In this document: one piece after another, positions 1 through 10,563 of the stretch
Layout of the letters: each line of letters starts with the position of its first letter
Position numbering within the stretch: position 1 is the first letter of the stretch
Origin: Angelakisella sp.
GTDB taxonomy: Bacteria > Bacillota > Clostridia > Oscillospirales > Ruminococcaceae
Assembly: GCA_022794295.1 (NCBI GenBank)
Contig: JAAWEO010000002.1
Location: forward strand, 1-57,953
Length of the DNA: 57,953 nucleotides
Direction: 5' to 3'
The notes under the pieces: model-generated
Seen by the model: the letters and a program-made list of their open reading frames with translations, nothing else
Database searches by the model: none
Told to the model about the DNA's origin: nothing
Program-made: the position numbers and the translations under genes

Positions 1-1
1 C

Positions 2-187
2 ATCGAGAAGGACAACAACCGGATGATCGTGATCCAGCGTGGGGAAGATGCTGTGATGAAGGTCCCCAATGAGAAGCATGGCAGCCTCATCATCTACAAA
101 ATGAGTAGTTTTCGTCCTCAAAAAGAATCTATTATTTTTTGCAACGCATATGGCTTTGCATATTTTAAGCTGGCATCACTGAGATAA
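2..187 (+). pseudogene. partial ORF running in from the window edge, of unknown family (IEKDNNRMIVIQRGEDAVMKVPNEKHGSLIIYKMS...)
   Basis: Open frame 2 from the first base to TAA at 185-187. AT content rises sharply after about nt 100, suggesting a junction. It overlaps the convergent ORF 118..807. Confidence 0.3.
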
Positions 188-807
188 ATTTCACCTGCGT
201 TAGAAGGTTCAACCCACGTTGCTGGATAAATAATAACCTTTTGCTTTTGGTATTGGTTGGATATGATTATTCCTGTCGATTCCACCCGTATTGTGTATCC
301 GGAATCTTCTAAAATGCGGCACAATGGATTCAAATAATCTTTCTGCATTTCAAGGGGAAGTTTAGGGGCGAGTTGACCGTGGACGCCCCAATTTAGCAGA
401 TCCAGTGCTGCAAATCGATCCAACATTCCGTGGACAAATTGGTTTCTGTAATGCTTCAAACAACTGTGGCACACAGACTCACAGCTGCAACTTTTTAATA
501 TTGTTTCTGTTTCCTTTAGCAGAGTTCCAATTTCTTTGGATACGGCCACAGCATAGCCAGCACCACTGGATAAATTATCATAGAGATAGAGGTCTACAAA
601 GAACCCATTTGAATTATTTCTTAGACGGAATCCTGTAACAAGTTCTGTAAATTCCACATCCAACTCTTTGCTTGCGGCCAATCGTAACGCTTCTGCCAAA
701 GATTGTGCGGCACGATTTAGCCAGTTGTCTGCTCTATATGTATCAATTTGCTGAGTATCCAAGGCAAATTCTAAAACCAGCATGTCCGTAATAAAATCAT
801 AGCCCAA
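118..807 (-). CDS. DUF1998-type C-terminal fragment (helicase-associated / DrmB-like family), probably truncated
   Basis: Contains GYDFITDMLVLEF and the Cys cluster CSCESVCHSCLKHYRNQFVHGMLDRFAALDLLNW, typical of the DUF1998 region. Only 229 aa; no helicase motifs. Confidence 0.5.
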   Translation of the reverse strand: MGYDFITDMLVLEFALDTQQIDTYRADNWLNRAAQSLAEALRLAASKELDVEFTELVTGFRLRNNSNGFFVDLYLYDNLSSGAGYAVAVSKEIGTLLKETETILKSCSCESVCHSCLKHYRNQFVHGMLDRFAALDLLNWGVHGQLAPKLPLEMQKDYLNPLCRILEDSGYTIRVESTGIIISNQYQKQKVIIYPATWVEPSNAGEIYLSDASLKYAKPYALQKIIDSF

Positions 808-944
808 ATTAACATTTATAGTATTATAGTGTTTACATTGGCTTTGGGCGAATTTGGAAAGATAAGGACGACCAACCTCTTTTCCCGACGCCGAAGCCTA
901 CGGGACGATTGAGTGGAAATAACCTTTTTTCAGAGGGCGTCATC

Positions 945-1052
945 TTACCTCTTCACGTCCGCGCTGCGCCCGTTGGCGGTTTTGATAAACTCCTGTTCAT
1001 GATCTTTCACATAGGACAGTATCCTCTGTAAGGACGCTAAAGGTCTCCCCTC
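945..1052 (-). pseudogene. possible remnant of a serine site-specific recombinase C-terminal region
   Basis: Minus-strand reading gives ...LQRILSYVKDHEQEFIKTANGRSADVKR*, with no start codon. It lies directly downstream of the 1053..2120 stop. Confidence 0.3.
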
Positions 1053-2120
1053 TTACCCGCTCTCCTTCTCCACCAGCACCCAAGGTACCACCTGGGACTG
1101 GCATTGTTCCTCCTGTAAGGTGCGGAGCAGCAGGGTGGCGGCCAGTTCCCCCAAGTTCTGCTCTCCGTGGGAAAGGGAGGTGATCCGTACCGGAGCCAAT
1201 TCGCTGTACTGGCTGTTGTCGAAGCTGACTACCGCCACCTCCCCGGGGACAGCCACCCCTTTCCGCCGCAGGCGGGTCACTACCCGCAGGGCAATCTCGT
1301 CGTTGTAGCAGACAAGGGCGGAACAGCCCCGGAGGCTTTCCAGCACGGCGTCTACAAAAGCATCGGAGTGGAAGGACTTCCGGGATTCGGTGTTGTACCA
1401 GAACAGCTGGCTGTCCTCCATAGGGAGGGAGAGATCCCGGAGGGCCTGGACAAAACCGGCGTACCGTAAGATCCCCTGACGGTCATCGCTTTTGAAGATG
1501 CCGCCAATGTGCTGGTGCCCCTTTTTGTGCAGATGCTCCGCCAAAAGCCGCCCGCCGCCGCAATCATCGGCCAGGACCGAGGGGATATAGGAAAGCTCCG
1601 GGTAGGAGCCGTTGAGGAAGACCAGCCGGACTCCCTGGTCCAGGAGCTTGTGGTAAAGGTCCAGGTTGGGATTGGGCAGGGCAGTCTTGCTCCCCTCCAC
1701 CAAAATACCGTCCAAACCCTTCCGGATCAGAAGGGTCTGGAGGATTTTCCGCTCGGTGGCCACCTGGTTTTGGGTGGCGTAAAGGAGGGGAGCGCTTCCG
1801 TGGGCGGTCAGCACCCCCTCCATCCCTTGGAGAAGCCTTGGAAAGATGTAGTCGCTTATGTAGGTGGTCATCACCACAATGGAGCGGTCGGAAAGAGCTT
1901 CTTCCCGGGAGGGCTCCCGGAGGCGGGAACCGCTGCCCTGGCGGCGGGTGATGAGCTTTTCTTCCTCCAGCACGGAAAGCGCCCGGCGGACGGTCTGGCG
2001 GCTGCTCTGGAACCGATGGCAAAGCTGCTGCTCGGTGGGGAGCATCTGGCTGTCGCTGTACTGGCCGTTGGCGATTTCCAGACGCAGGGTGTCTGCAACG
2101 AAGCAGTATTTGGGGGCCAT
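1053..2120 (-). CDS. GntR-HTH / LacI-type sensor transcriptional regulator (AraR-like)
   Basis: N-terminal GntR winged helix (YSDSQMLPTEQQLCHRFQSSRQTVRRALSVLEEEKLITRRQGSG) plus a LacI-like periplasmic-binding domain. Start set at the ATG preceded by GGAGGAGG. Divergent from the arabinose operon. Confidence 0.85.
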   Translation of the reverse strand: MAPKYCFVADTLRLEIANGQYSDSQMLPTEQQLCHRFQSSRQTVRRALSVLEEEKLITRRQGSGSRLREPSREEALSDRSIVVMTTYISDYIFPRLLQGMEGVLTAHGSAPLLYATQNQVATERKILQTLLIRKGLDGILVEGSKTALPNPNLDLYHKLLDQGVRLVFLNGSYPELSYIPSVLADDCGGGRLLAEHLHKKGHQHIGGIFKSDDRQGILRYAGFVQALRDLSLPMEDSQLFWYNTESRKSFHSDAFVDAVLESLRGCSALVCYNDEIALRVVTRLRRKGVAVPGEVAVVSFDNSQYSELAPVRITSLSHGEQNLGELAATLLLRTLQEEQCQSQVVPWVLVEKESG

Positions 2121-2546
2121 GGGGTCGTACTCCTCCTCCAGAATAAGGTTGGGTGTGTGATATTTGTATTGTAGCATATTCCGGGCCAGGATACAACACC
2201 GGGGAATTTGTCTGCTTTTTGGGGCTCCCCGCAAGGCATAACCTGGCCTGGGAAGATACACCCCTAAAAACAGGCCTGGAAAAAGAAGCCATAACCACGG
2301 TTTTTCCTACATAATTTGTGCGGCATTCAAAAAGTTTTTCTTTTCAGAAAAGTTCTTGGTCAAAACGACGAAAGCCAGAGACGAGGTTTCTCAGCGTAAA
2401 AGCCTCCTGTTGTACGGTCAACTTTGCTAAAATTATAGGAAAAAAGAAAAGCTGTTTTATGTAAAAAAGCACTTATTCTTTAACTTGTTTTCTTTTTCTA
2501 AATTTGTACTCAAAATTTGTTCTGTATATTTCAGAGAAAAGAAACG

Positions 2547-2591
2547 AATTTGATACAAATTGTTGACGATAGGAAAAGCAACTGCTATACT
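2547..2591 (+). promoter_or_regulatory. sigma-A promoter with overlapping AraR-like operator
   Basis: AATTTG-ATA-CAAATT inverted repeat at 2547-2561, then TTGACG (2563-2568), 17-bp spacer and TATACT (2586-2591). A second, imperfect AATTTGTAC-type site lies near 2501-2520. Confidence 0.7.
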
Positions 2592-2658
2592 GGAGACAGC
2601 TCAGATCCTTCATCTCAGGAAAAACGAACACAAAACTTCGGAAAGTGAGGAACTCAAC

Positions 2659-3690
2659 ATGAAAAAGATCCTTAGCGTTCTCCTGACTGCTGTTCTGGTC
2701 CTGTCTCTGGCCGCCTGCGGCGGTTCTCCGGCTCCGGCGCCTGCCCCGGCGCCCACCCCCAGCAGCGATGCCGGTTCTTCCACCCCCGCTCCCGCTCCCG
2801 CCCCTGCCGGTAATGAGCTGATCACGGTTGGCGTCATCAACAATGACCCCAACGAGTCCGGCTACCGCACCGCCAACGATGCCGCCATGCGGGCCACCTT
2901 CACCGAGGCGAATGGCTACAAGGCTACCTTCTACAACAACAATGATGCCGCCCAGCAGATCGCCACTGCCCAGCAGATGGTCCAGGACGAGGTGGACTTC
3001 CTCCTTCTCTCCCCTGCCTCCACCACCGGCTGGGACACCGTTCTGAAGGACGCCCAGGCCGCCGGCACCCAGGTCATCCTCTTCGACCGTATGCTGGAAG
3101 CCGATGAGAGTATGTATGTCGCCGCCGTTGTCTCCGATATGCCCGCCGAGGGCAAGACCGCCGTTGACTGGCTGGCCGCCCAGGGGCTCAGCGAGTACAA
3201 CATCATCCACATCCAGGGTCACATGGGTTCCGATGCTCAGCTGGGCCGTACCGGCGCCCTGGACGAGAAGGTCGCCGCCGAGGACAACTGGAACTATGTT
3301 ATCCAGCAGACCGCCGACTGGGACGAGGCCACTGCCAAGACCATTGTTGAGTCGGTCATCGACAAGAAATTCAATGTCATCTATGCCGAGAACAACGGCA
3401 TGGCCCGGGGCGCTGTTGCCGCTCTGGACGCCAAGGGCATCAAGCACGGCAAGGGCCAGGATGTCATCGTCATGGGCTTTGACAGCGACAAGTGGGCCTT
3501 TGAAGAGGTCCTGGCTGGCCGCTGGAATTACATGGGCCTCTGCAATCCCCTCCAGGCCGACACCGTGGACCAGATCATCAAGGACCTGGTAGCCGGCAAG
3601 GCCCCCGCTCAGAAGATTATCTACACCCCCGAGCAGGGCTTTGACTGCGACACCCTTACCCAGGCCGATGTGGACAAATACGGCACCTGA
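2659..3690 (+). CDS. sugar ABC transporter substrate-binding lipoprotein (YtfQ-like)
   Basis: Lipobox LSLAACGG, Pro/Ala-rich linker, VGVINNDPNESGYRTANDAAM. First gene after the promoter. Confidence 0.85.
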   Translation: MKKILSVLLTAVLVLSLAACGGSPAPAPAPAPTPSSDAGSSTPAPAPAPAGNELITVGVINNDPNESGYRTANDAAMRATFTEANGYKATFYNNNDAAQQIATAQQMVQDEVDFLLLSPASTTGWDTVLKDAQAAGTQVILFDRMLEADESMYVAAVVSDMPAEGKTAVDWLAAQGLSEYNIIHIQGHMGSDAQLGRTGALDEKVAAEDNWNYVIQQTADWDEATAKTIVESVIDKKFNVIYAENNGMARGAVAALDAKGIKHGKGQDVIVMGFDSDKWAFEEVLAGRWNYMGLCNPLQADTVDQIIKDLVAGKAPAQKIIYTPEQGFDCDTLTQADVDKYGT

Positions 3691-3815
3691 TCCTCTTCCT
3701 ATGACATCTATCCCGTCTTTCTCTCAGACAGCTTGATAGATTCCAGCAGGCAGGCGGCACGGCAAAAAGGGCCGTGCCGCCTGTCCCATTATAAAAGACA
3801 GGAGGCGTATTTTGA

Positions 3816-5330
3816 ATGCAGCAAGGCGCAGTTTTGGAAATGCGTGGAATCTGTAAATATTTTCCCGGTGTGCGCGCCCTCCAGGGTGTGGACTTCACCC
3901 TGCGGGAAGGAGAGATCCACGCCCTAATGGGGGAGAACGGCGCAGGAAAATCCACCCTTATCAAGGTCCTTACCGGTGTTTACCCCAAAGACGGCGGAGA
4001 AGTCCATATCAAAGGGGTGGAAGGGCCTGCCCTGATCCGCTCGCCCCAGGATGCCCAGAATGTGGGCATCAGCACCGTTTACCAGGAGATCACCCTTTGC
4101 CCCAATCTGACGGTGGCGGAGAATATGTACATCGGCCGCACCAAGGGGATGATGACCAACTGGAAGGCTATGAACCACGGGGCGGAAAAGCTTCTTTCCG
4201 ATCTCGGGATCCCGGCCAGCCCCACCCAACAGCTGGGGGCCTGCTCCATCGCTGTCCAGCAGATGGTGGCCATTGCCCGGGCGGTGGATATGGAGTGTAA
4301 GGTCCTCATCCTGGATGAACCCACATCCTCCCTGGACGATCAGGAGGTTCAGAAGCTCTTTGGTTTGATGCGGGACCTGCGGGCCAAGGGGGTGGGGATC
4401 ATCTTTGTCACCCATTTCCTGGAACAGGTTTACGAGGTCTGTGACCGCATCACCGTCTTGCGGGGCGGCCAGCTGGTGGGGGAATATGTCATCGAAGACC
4501 TGCCCCGGGTTCAGCTTGTCTCCAAAATGCTGGGCAAAGAGCTGGACGACATGGCAGCGATCCAAAAGGGGGACGAATCCCAGCGGGTGGACACCGGCAC
4601 CCCGGTGTTTGAGGCCAGCCAGCTGGCCAGTACCGCCGGCATCAAGCCCTTTGACTTTGCCATCCACAAGGGGGAGGTCAACGGCTTTACCGGCCTGCTG
4701 GGCTCCGGCCGCAGCGAGTGTGTCCGGGCCATCTTCGGGGCGGACCACACCGCCGGAGGCACCGTCAAGGTAGAGGGAAAAGAGGTGCGGATCAAAAAAC
4801 CGCTGGACGCCATGAAGCAGGGCATCGGCTACCTGCCGGAGGACCGCAAGCAGGACGGTATCGTCGGGGATCTTTCGGTGCGGGAAAATATCATCCTGGC
4901 CCTCCAGGTGATGAAGGGCTTCTTCAAGCCCTTCTCCCGGGCGCAGGCGGAAAAATTTGCCGACGAATACATAAAGCTCCTGGAGATTAAAACCGCCTCG
5001 GCGGATACGCCGATAAAGGCCCTTTCCGGCGGCAATCAGCAAAAGGTGATTTTGGCCCGCTGGCTCCTCACCAATCCCAAATACCTGATCCTGGACGAAC
5101 CTACCCGGGGCATTGACATCGGTACCAAGATCGAGATCCAAAAGCTGATCCTGAAGCTGGCGGGAGAAGGAAAAAGCGTCACCTTTATCTCCTCGGAGAT
5201 CGATGAAATGCTCCGTACCTGCACCCGGCTTATCGTGATGCGGGACCGGAAAGCGGTGGGAGAATTGGACGGAGAGGATTTGAACCAAACCAAGGTGATG
5301 GCGACTATTGCAGGAGGTGACGAGAAATGA
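3816..5330 (+). CDS. sugar ABC transporter ATP-binding protein, two ABC domains
   Basis: Walker A GENGAGKST, second-domain LSGGNQQKVILARWL, LILDEPTRGIDIGTK. Confidence 0.93.
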   Translation: MQQGAVLEMRGICKYFPGVRALQGVDFTLREGEIHALMGENGAGKSTLIKVLTGVYPKDGGEVHIKGVEGPALIRSPQDAQNVGISTVYQEITLCPNLTVAENMYIGRTKGMMTNWKAMNHGAEKLLSDLGIPASPTQQLGACSIAVQQMVAIARAVDMECKVLILDEPTSSLDDQEVQKLFGLMRDLRAKGVGIIFVTHFLEQVYEVCDRITVLRGGQLVGEYVIEDLPRVQLVSKMLGKELDDMAAIQKGDESQRVDTGTPVFEASQLASTAGIKPFDFAIHKGEVNGFTGLLGSGRSECVRAIFGADHTAGGTVKVEGKEVRIKKPLDAMKQGIGYLPEDRKQDGIVGDLSVRENIILALQVMKGFFKPFSRAQAEKFADEYIKLLEIKTASADTPIKALSGGNQQKVILARWLLTNPKYLILDEPTRGIDIGTKIEIQKLILKLAGEGKSVTFISSEIDEMLRTCTRLIVMRDRKAVGELDGEDLNQTKVMATIAGGDEK

Positions 5331-6424
5331 CAACCCCCGTGAACAAACCCAAGCGCCCGGAAGAAAGCCTTTTTAAGCGCCTGACCCGGCAGCAGCTCTT
5401 TATCCCCTTTGCCGCCCTGGCTCTGCTGGTGCTGTTCAACCTTATAGCCGATCCTTCCTTCTTTGCAGTCTCCATCCGGGAAAACAGCCTGGGCAACCCG
5501 GTCCTCAGCGGCCACATCATCTCGGTGCTGGATAACGCCTCGGAGCTGGTGCTGCTGGCCATCGGCATGACACTGGTTACAGCCTCCTCCGGCGGGCAGG
5601 ACATCAGCGTGGGGGCCACCATGGCCATTGCCGGCAGCGTGATCCTTCGGATGGTCTGCGGCGGTCAGGCTTCGGCGGACACCATGCAGATGCCCCTTGT
5701 TCTGGCGGTCCTTATCGGTATCGGCGTCACCATGTGCTTCGGGGCCTTTAACGGCGCCTTGGTGGCCTATCTCAACATCCAGCCCATGGTGGCCACCCTG
5801 ATTATGTTTACCGCCGGGCGTTCCATCGCGGCCTGGATCAATAACAACCAGTTACCGATTATCAACGATCTGGCCTTCAAATACGCGGGGACCTTCCTTC
5901 CCGGAATCCCGGTGCCCACCCCCATCTTTATCACCGCCTTTATGATCGCCCTCTTCTGGCTGATCCTGAAATTCACCAACCTGGGGCTCTATACCCAATC
6001 GGTGGGCATCAACCCCCACTCCTCCCGGCTCAACGGTATCGACCCCCAAAAGGTAAAGCTGCTCACCTATGTTATTCTGGGGGTCTGCGTGGCGGTAGCC
6101 GGTTTTATGCGGGTCAGCCGTAGCGGTTCCATCAACTACTCCCGCATTGCGGAAAACATTGAGATGGACGCCATCCTGGCGGTGGCCCTGGGGGGCAACG
6201 CCCTTTCCGGCGGCAGGTTCAACATCTACGGCTCTATCCTGGGCGCCTACATCATTCAGTTCCTCACCACCACCCTCTACAAGTACGAGGTCCCCTCCAC
6301 CGCCCTCCCCGCCTACAAAGCGGTGGTGGTCATCCTGCTGGTGGTGTTCAGCTCCCCTGTGGTCCGGGAAAAACTGGTAAGCCTGAAAAAAGCGCCTGCC
6401 AAAGCTGCAAAGGAGGCGACCTGA
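5327..6424 (+). CDS. sugar ABC transporter permease (YtfT-like)
   Basis: Multi-pass membrane protein, motif SSGGQDISVGATMAIAGSV; overlaps the ATPase stop. Confidence 0.9.
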   Translation: MTTPVNKPKRPEESLFKRLTRQQLFIPFAALALLVLFNLIADPSFFAVSIRENSLGNPVLSGHIISVLDNASELVLLAIGMTLVTASSGGQDISVGATMAIAGSVILRMVCGGQASADTMQMPLVLAVLIGIGVTMCFGAFNGALVAYLNIQPMVATLIMFTAGRSIAAWINNNQLPIINDLAFKYAGTFLPGIPVPTPIFITAFMIALFWLILKFTNLGLYTQSVGINPHSSRLNGIDPQKVKLLTYVILGVCVAVAGFMRVSRSGSINYSRIAENIEMDAILAVALGGNALSGGRFNIYGSILGAYIIQFLTTTLYKYEVPSTALPAYKAVVVILLVVFSSPVVREKLVSLKKAPAKAAKEAT

Positions 6425-6425
6425 A

Positions 6426-7478
6426 ATGCCAAAAGGAATCGCGGTTGACAACCAGGGAAGGCTCAAGGGGCGGACCTCCCTTAGCGACACCAATCTGCTT
6501 CTCGCCATTACCGTGGTGGTGTTCTTCCTCCTGTATCTGTCCGCCATCATCTTTTTGGGCGGCAGCTTCACCAAGCCTCAGAATTTCCTCAACATTCTCA
6601 ACAACAACGCCTCCCTAATTGTTCTGGCCTGCGGCATGAGCCTGGTGATGATCACCGGGGGCATTGACATCAGCGTGGGGGCCGTCACCTGCCTGGTCTG
6701 TATGACCTGCGCCGTAAACCTGGAACGGCAGGGGGGGAACATCTTCACCGTCATTCTGATTGGCCTGGGCATCGGTCTTTTGTACGGGGTGGTCCAGGGC
6801 TTTCTGGTGGCCCACCTGGGCATCCAGCCCTTTATCATCTCCCTGGCCGGGATGTTCTTTGCCAAGGGAATGACCACCATTGTCAGCAAAGAGCCGGTGC
6901 GTGTGACCAACGAGAGCTTTTTGGCCATCAAGGAGCTGCGGATCATTGTCCCCGGCCTCGGCTCAAACAACAAGCTGGGCCAGTATGTCCCCGCTTACAT
7001 AGAGGTAGGGGTGGTTATTGCCCTAATGGTTGTCCTCCTCTTGTTCTGGCTTCTTCGCTGGACCAAGCTGGGCCGCAGCTTCTACGCCGTAGGGGGCAAC
7101 AACCAAAGCGCCAATATGCTGGGCATCAATGTGCGCCAGACCAAATTCCTGGCCCATGTGCTGTGCAGCCTGATGGCAGGGCTTGGGGGCATCCTTTACT
7201 TCCTCCATGTGGGCAGCGGCGATGTGGCCAACGCCGCCGGGGACGAGATGAACGCCATCGCCTCCTCCATCATCGGCGGAACGCTGCTTACCGGCGGCGT
7301 GGGCAATGTGGTGGGTTCCCTTTTCGGGGTGCTCAGCCTGAATACCATTAAACGGATCGTTTCCTCTTTGGGCTTTGACGAAGCCTGGTGGTCCAACATC
7401 ACCGTGGCCGCCATGCTCTGCCTCTTCCTGGTGATCCAGAGCGTGGTGCTGCTCCGCAAGAACAAAAGCAAACAGTAA
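6426..7478 (+). CDS. sugar ABC transporter permease (YjfF-like)
   Basis: Multi-pass membrane protein, motif ITGGIDISVGAVTCLV; second permease in tandem. Confidence 0.9.
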   Translation: MPKGIAVDNQGRLKGRTSLSDTNLLLAITVVVFFLLYLSAIIFLGGSFTKPQNFLNILNNNASLIVLACGMSLVMITGGIDISVGAVTCLVCMTCAVNLERQGGNIFTVILIGLGIGLLYGVVQGFLVAHLGIQPFIISLAGMFFAKGMTTIVSKEPVRVTNESFLAIKELRIIVPGLGSNNKLGQYVPAYIEVGVVIALMVVLLLFWLLRWTKLGRSFYAVGGNNQSANMLGINVRQTKFLAHVLCSLMAGLGGILYFLHVGSGDVANAAGDEMNAIASSIIGGTLLTGGVGNVVGSLFGVLSLNTIKRIVSSLGFDEAWWSNITVAAMLCLFLVIQSVVLLRKNKSKQ

Positions 7479-7494
7479 GGGAGGGGGGGAGAGG

Positions 7495-9018
7495 ATGAAA
7501 ACCTATCTTGGCATCGAGTTCGGCTCCACGCGGATCAAGGCGGTAACGGTGGGGGAGGACTTCGCCCCGGTTTCCGCCGGGGACTACACTTGGGCCGCCC
7601 GGTATGAGGACGGCATCTGGACCTATCCTCTGAAGGAGGTTTGGGCAGGGCTCCGGGACGCCCTTGTTCATGTGCAGGAGCGGGAGACAGTGGCCGCCGG
7701 TATCTCCGCCATGATGCACGGCTACCTGGCCTTTGACGCGGACTGGAACCTGCTGGTGCCCTTCCGCACCTGGCAGAACACCATCACCGGCCCCGCGGCG
7801 GAAGAGCTTACCGCCCTTTTTGGCTTCAACATCCCGCAGAGGTGGTCCATCGCCCACCTTTACCAAGCCATCCTCAACGGGGAGGAACACATCGGCCGCA
7901 TTGCCCACATTACCACCCTGGCCGGGTATGTCCACCATGCCCTTACCGGCGTCAACGCCGTGGGAGTGGGGGAGGCCAGCGGTATCTTCCCCATTGACAG
8001 CGCGGCTTTGGACTACGACGCTGCCATGATGAAGAAGTTTGACCTTCTCGTCGCCCAGCGGAAGCTCCCCTGGAGCCTCCGGGAGCTGCTGCCCCGGGTG
8101 CTGCCTGCCGGGGAGCCTGCCGGAAACCTCACCCCGGAGGGCTCCGCCCTTCTGGAGGGCCTTCTTCCCGCCGGGATCCCCTTTGCCCCCCCGGAGGGGG
8201 ACGCGGGTACCGGCATGACCGCCACGAATGCGGTGGCGCCCTGTACCGGGAACATCTCGGCGGGAACCTCCATCTTTTCCATGGTGGTGCTGGAGCATCC
8301 TTTGGAAAAGGTCCATGAGGAGATCGATTTGGTGACTACCCCCACCGGCGCGCCGGTGGCTATGGTCCACTGCAACAACTGCACAGGCGATACCAACGCC
8401 TGGGTCAGCGTCCTGGGGGAGGCCGCGGCCCTCTTTGGGGCAAAGCCGGACGCCGGGGAGTTGTACACCAAGCTATATGAAAAAAGCCTGGAGGGGGACC
8501 CGGACTGCGGCGGGGTGATGGTCTGCAACTACCTAGCCGGGGAAGGCGTCACCCATATGGATGCCGGGCGGCCCCTGGTGGCCCGGACACCGGAAAGCCG
8601 CTTTACCCTTGCCAATTTCTTCCGTGCACAGCTTTACTCCACCATGGCCACCCTGAAGATCGGCATGGATATCCTATCGGAGGAGGGGGTCCGCATCCAC
8701 CGGCTTACCGGTCACGGCGGACTCTTTAAGACCCCGGTGGTGGGGCAGAGCTATATGGCCGCCGCCTGCGGAGCCCCTGTGACCTGTATGAAAACCGCCG
8801 GAGAGGGCGGGCCCTATGGCATGGCCCTGCTGGCCGCCTTTCTCCTTCTAAAGGGGGAGGGGGAAAGCCTGGAGGATTTTCTGGAAAAGCGGGTGTTCGC
8901 TGGAGTTTCGGGCAATACCATTCAGCCGGATACCGCTATGGCCCAGGGCTTTGACGCCTATATCCGGCGGTATCAGGCCCTGCTGGCGGTGGAGCGCGCC
9001 GCTGTAGAGAACTTGTAG
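7495..9018 (+). CDS. FGGY-family carbohydrate kinase (probable ribulokinase role)
   Basis: N-terminal YLGIEFGSTRIKAV, C-terminal LTGHGGLFKTPVVGQ...; lies between the transporter and araA. Confidence 0.85.
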   Translation: MKTYLGIEFGSTRIKAVTVGEDFAPVSAGDYTWAARYEDGIWTYPLKEVWAGLRDALVHVQERETVAAGISAMMHGYLAFDADWNLLVPFRTWQNTITGPAAEELTALFGFNIPQRWSIAHLYQAILNGEEHIGRIAHITTLAGYVHHALTGVNAVGVGEASGIFPIDSAALDYDAAMMKKFDLLVAQRKLPWSLRELLPRVLPAGEPAGNLTPEGSALLEGLLPAGIPFAPPEGDAGTGMTATNAVAPCTGNISAGTSIFSMVVLEHPLEKVHEEIDLVTTPTGAPVAMVHCNNCTGDTNAWVSVLGEAAALFGAKPDAGELYTKLYEKSLEGDPDCGGVMVCNYLAGEGVTHMDAGRPLVARTPESRFTLANFFRAQLYSTMATLKIGMDILSEEGVRIHRLTGHGGLFKTPVVGQSYMAAACGAPVTCMKTAGEGGPYGMALLAAFLLLKGEGESLEDFLEKRVFAGVSGNTIQPDTAMAQGFDAYIRRYQALLAVERAAVENL

Positions 9019-9032
9019 AGGAGGAATATTGT

Positions 9033-10499
9033 ATGAGAGAGTATTCGTTTTGGTTTGTGGTAGGAAGCCAGCTGCTCTACGGCCCGGAGGTGCTGGAGAC
9101 GGTGGCCGCCCGGGCAGCGGAGATGGCCAAGGAGCTTTCCCGGGAGCTGCCTTATCCCCTGGTGTACAAGGTCACTGCCAAGAGCAACCAGGAGATTGCC
9201 CAGGTGGTAAAGGAAGCCAACTACGATGACAGCTGCGCCGGAATCATTACCTGGTGCCACACCTTCAGCCCCTCCAAGATGTGGATCAACGGCCTAGCCG
9301 GACTCCAGAAGCCCTACTGCCACCTGGCCACCCAGTACAACCGGGAGATCCCCAACGAAGAGATCGATATGGACTTTATGAACCTGAACCAGGCCGCCCA
9401 CGGGGACCGGGAACACGGCTTCATCGCCGCCCGGCTGCGGATGCCCCGGAAGGTCATTGCCGGCCACTGGCAGGACAAAACGGTTCGGGAACGCCTGGGG
9501 GATTGGATGAAGGCCGCCATCGGCGCGGCTGTCTCCAGGGAGCTCCGGGTGATGCGCTTCGGGGACAATATGCGGGAGGTGGCTGTCACCGAGGGCGACA
9601 AGGTGGAGGTCCAGACAAAGCTGGGCTGGCAGGTGAACACCTGGGCCGTCGGCGACCTGGTGAAGGAGATGAACGCCGTCACCGAGGCAGAGATCGATGC
9701 CCTGATGGAGACCTACCGGGAGAATTACGACATCGCTACCGATAATCTGGAGGCCATCCGCTACCAGGCCCGGGAGGAGATCGCCATGAAGCGGATGCTG
9801 GACCGGGAGGGCTGCAAGGCCTTTTCCAACACCTTCCAGGATCTGTACGGCATGGAGCAGCTCCCCGGCCTTGCTTCCCAGCACCTGATGGCCCAGGGCT
9901 ACGGCTACGGCGGCGAGGGGGACTGGAAGGTGGCCGCTATGACCGCCATCATGAAGGCCATGGGGGAAAACGGCAACGGCGTTTCCCTTTTTATGGAGGA
10001 CTACACCTACAACCTTGTTCCCGGGGCAGAGTACAGCCTGGGGGCCCATATGCTGGAGGTCTGCCCCTGCTGCGCCGCCGGGCGTCCCCGCATCGAGACC
10101 CATCACCTGGGCATCGGCATGAACGAAAAGGACCCCGCCCGTCTGGTCTTTGAGGGGAAGGCGGGAGACGCCATTGTGGTCAGTCTCATCGATATGGGGG
10201 GACGGCTGCGGCTGATTTGCCAGGACATCCATTGTGTTAAGCCCATCCTGCCCATGCCCAACCTGCCGGTGGCCCGGGTAATGTGGCAGGCGGAGCCCTC
10301 CCTCACCGCCGGGGTGGAGTGCTGGATCACTGCCGGGGGCGCCCACCACACCGTCCTCAGCTACGACGTCACCGCCCAGCAGATGAAGGACTGGTGCGCC
10401 ATGATGGACATTGAGTTTGTCCACATTACAAAGGACACCACGGTGGAAAGCCTGGAGCATGACCTGTTCCTCTCCGACCTGGCCTGGAAACTGAAGTAA
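9033..10499 (+). CDS. araA: L-arabinose isomerase
   Basis: [44 protein letters not shown]; 488 aa. Confidence 0.96.
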   Translation: MREYSFWFVVGSQLLYGPEVLETVAARAAEMAKELSRELPYPLVYKVTAKSNQEIAQVVKEANYDDSCAGIITWCHTFSPSKMWINGLAGLQKPYCHLATQYNREIPNEEIDMDFMNLNQAAHGDREHGFIAARLRMPRKVIAGHWQDKTVRERLGDWMKAAIGAAVSRELRVMRFGDNMREVAVTEGDKVEVQTKLGWQVNTWAVGDLVKEMNAVTEAEIDALMETYRENYDIATDNLEAIRYQAREEIAMKRMLDREGCKAFSNTFQDLYGMEQLPGLASQHLMAQGYGYGGEGDWKVAAMTAIMKAMGENGNGVSLFMEDYTYNLVPGAEYSLGAHMLEVCPCCAAGRPRIETHHLGIGMNEKDPARLVFEGKAGDAIVVSLIDMGGRLRLICQDIHCVKPILPMPNLPVARVMWQAEPSLTAGVECWITAGGAHHTVLSYDVTAQQMKDWCAMMDIEFVHITKDTTVESLEHDLFLSDLAWKLK

Positions 10500-10563
10500 G
10501 AACATAGGGCGCGGTGCTTTTGGAAGGAACGCCGCGCTCCTCTTTGCGAAAGGAGTGGTCACT

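Noticed and set aside
118-807. DISARM-type or other active defence system based on the DUF1998 match
   Set aside because: Only a fragment is present; no helicase, methyltransferase or nuclease partner in the window.
2720-2811. Repeated PAPAPAP coding sequence as a tandem repeat or CRISPR-like array
   Set aside because: Low-complexity lipoprotein linker; no direct repeats with unique spacers. No CRISPR array was found in the window.
2473-3447. Minus-strand 324-aa ORF antisense to the sugar-binding lipoprotein
   Set aside because: Gly/Val-rich mirror of a GC-rich gene; the plus strand has lipobox and family motifs. The same reasoning applies to long antisense ORFs at 3924..5333, 17427..18353, 18690..20294, 27586..28605, 33422..34441, 37965..39392, 48654..50060, 53730..54653 and 56669..57694.
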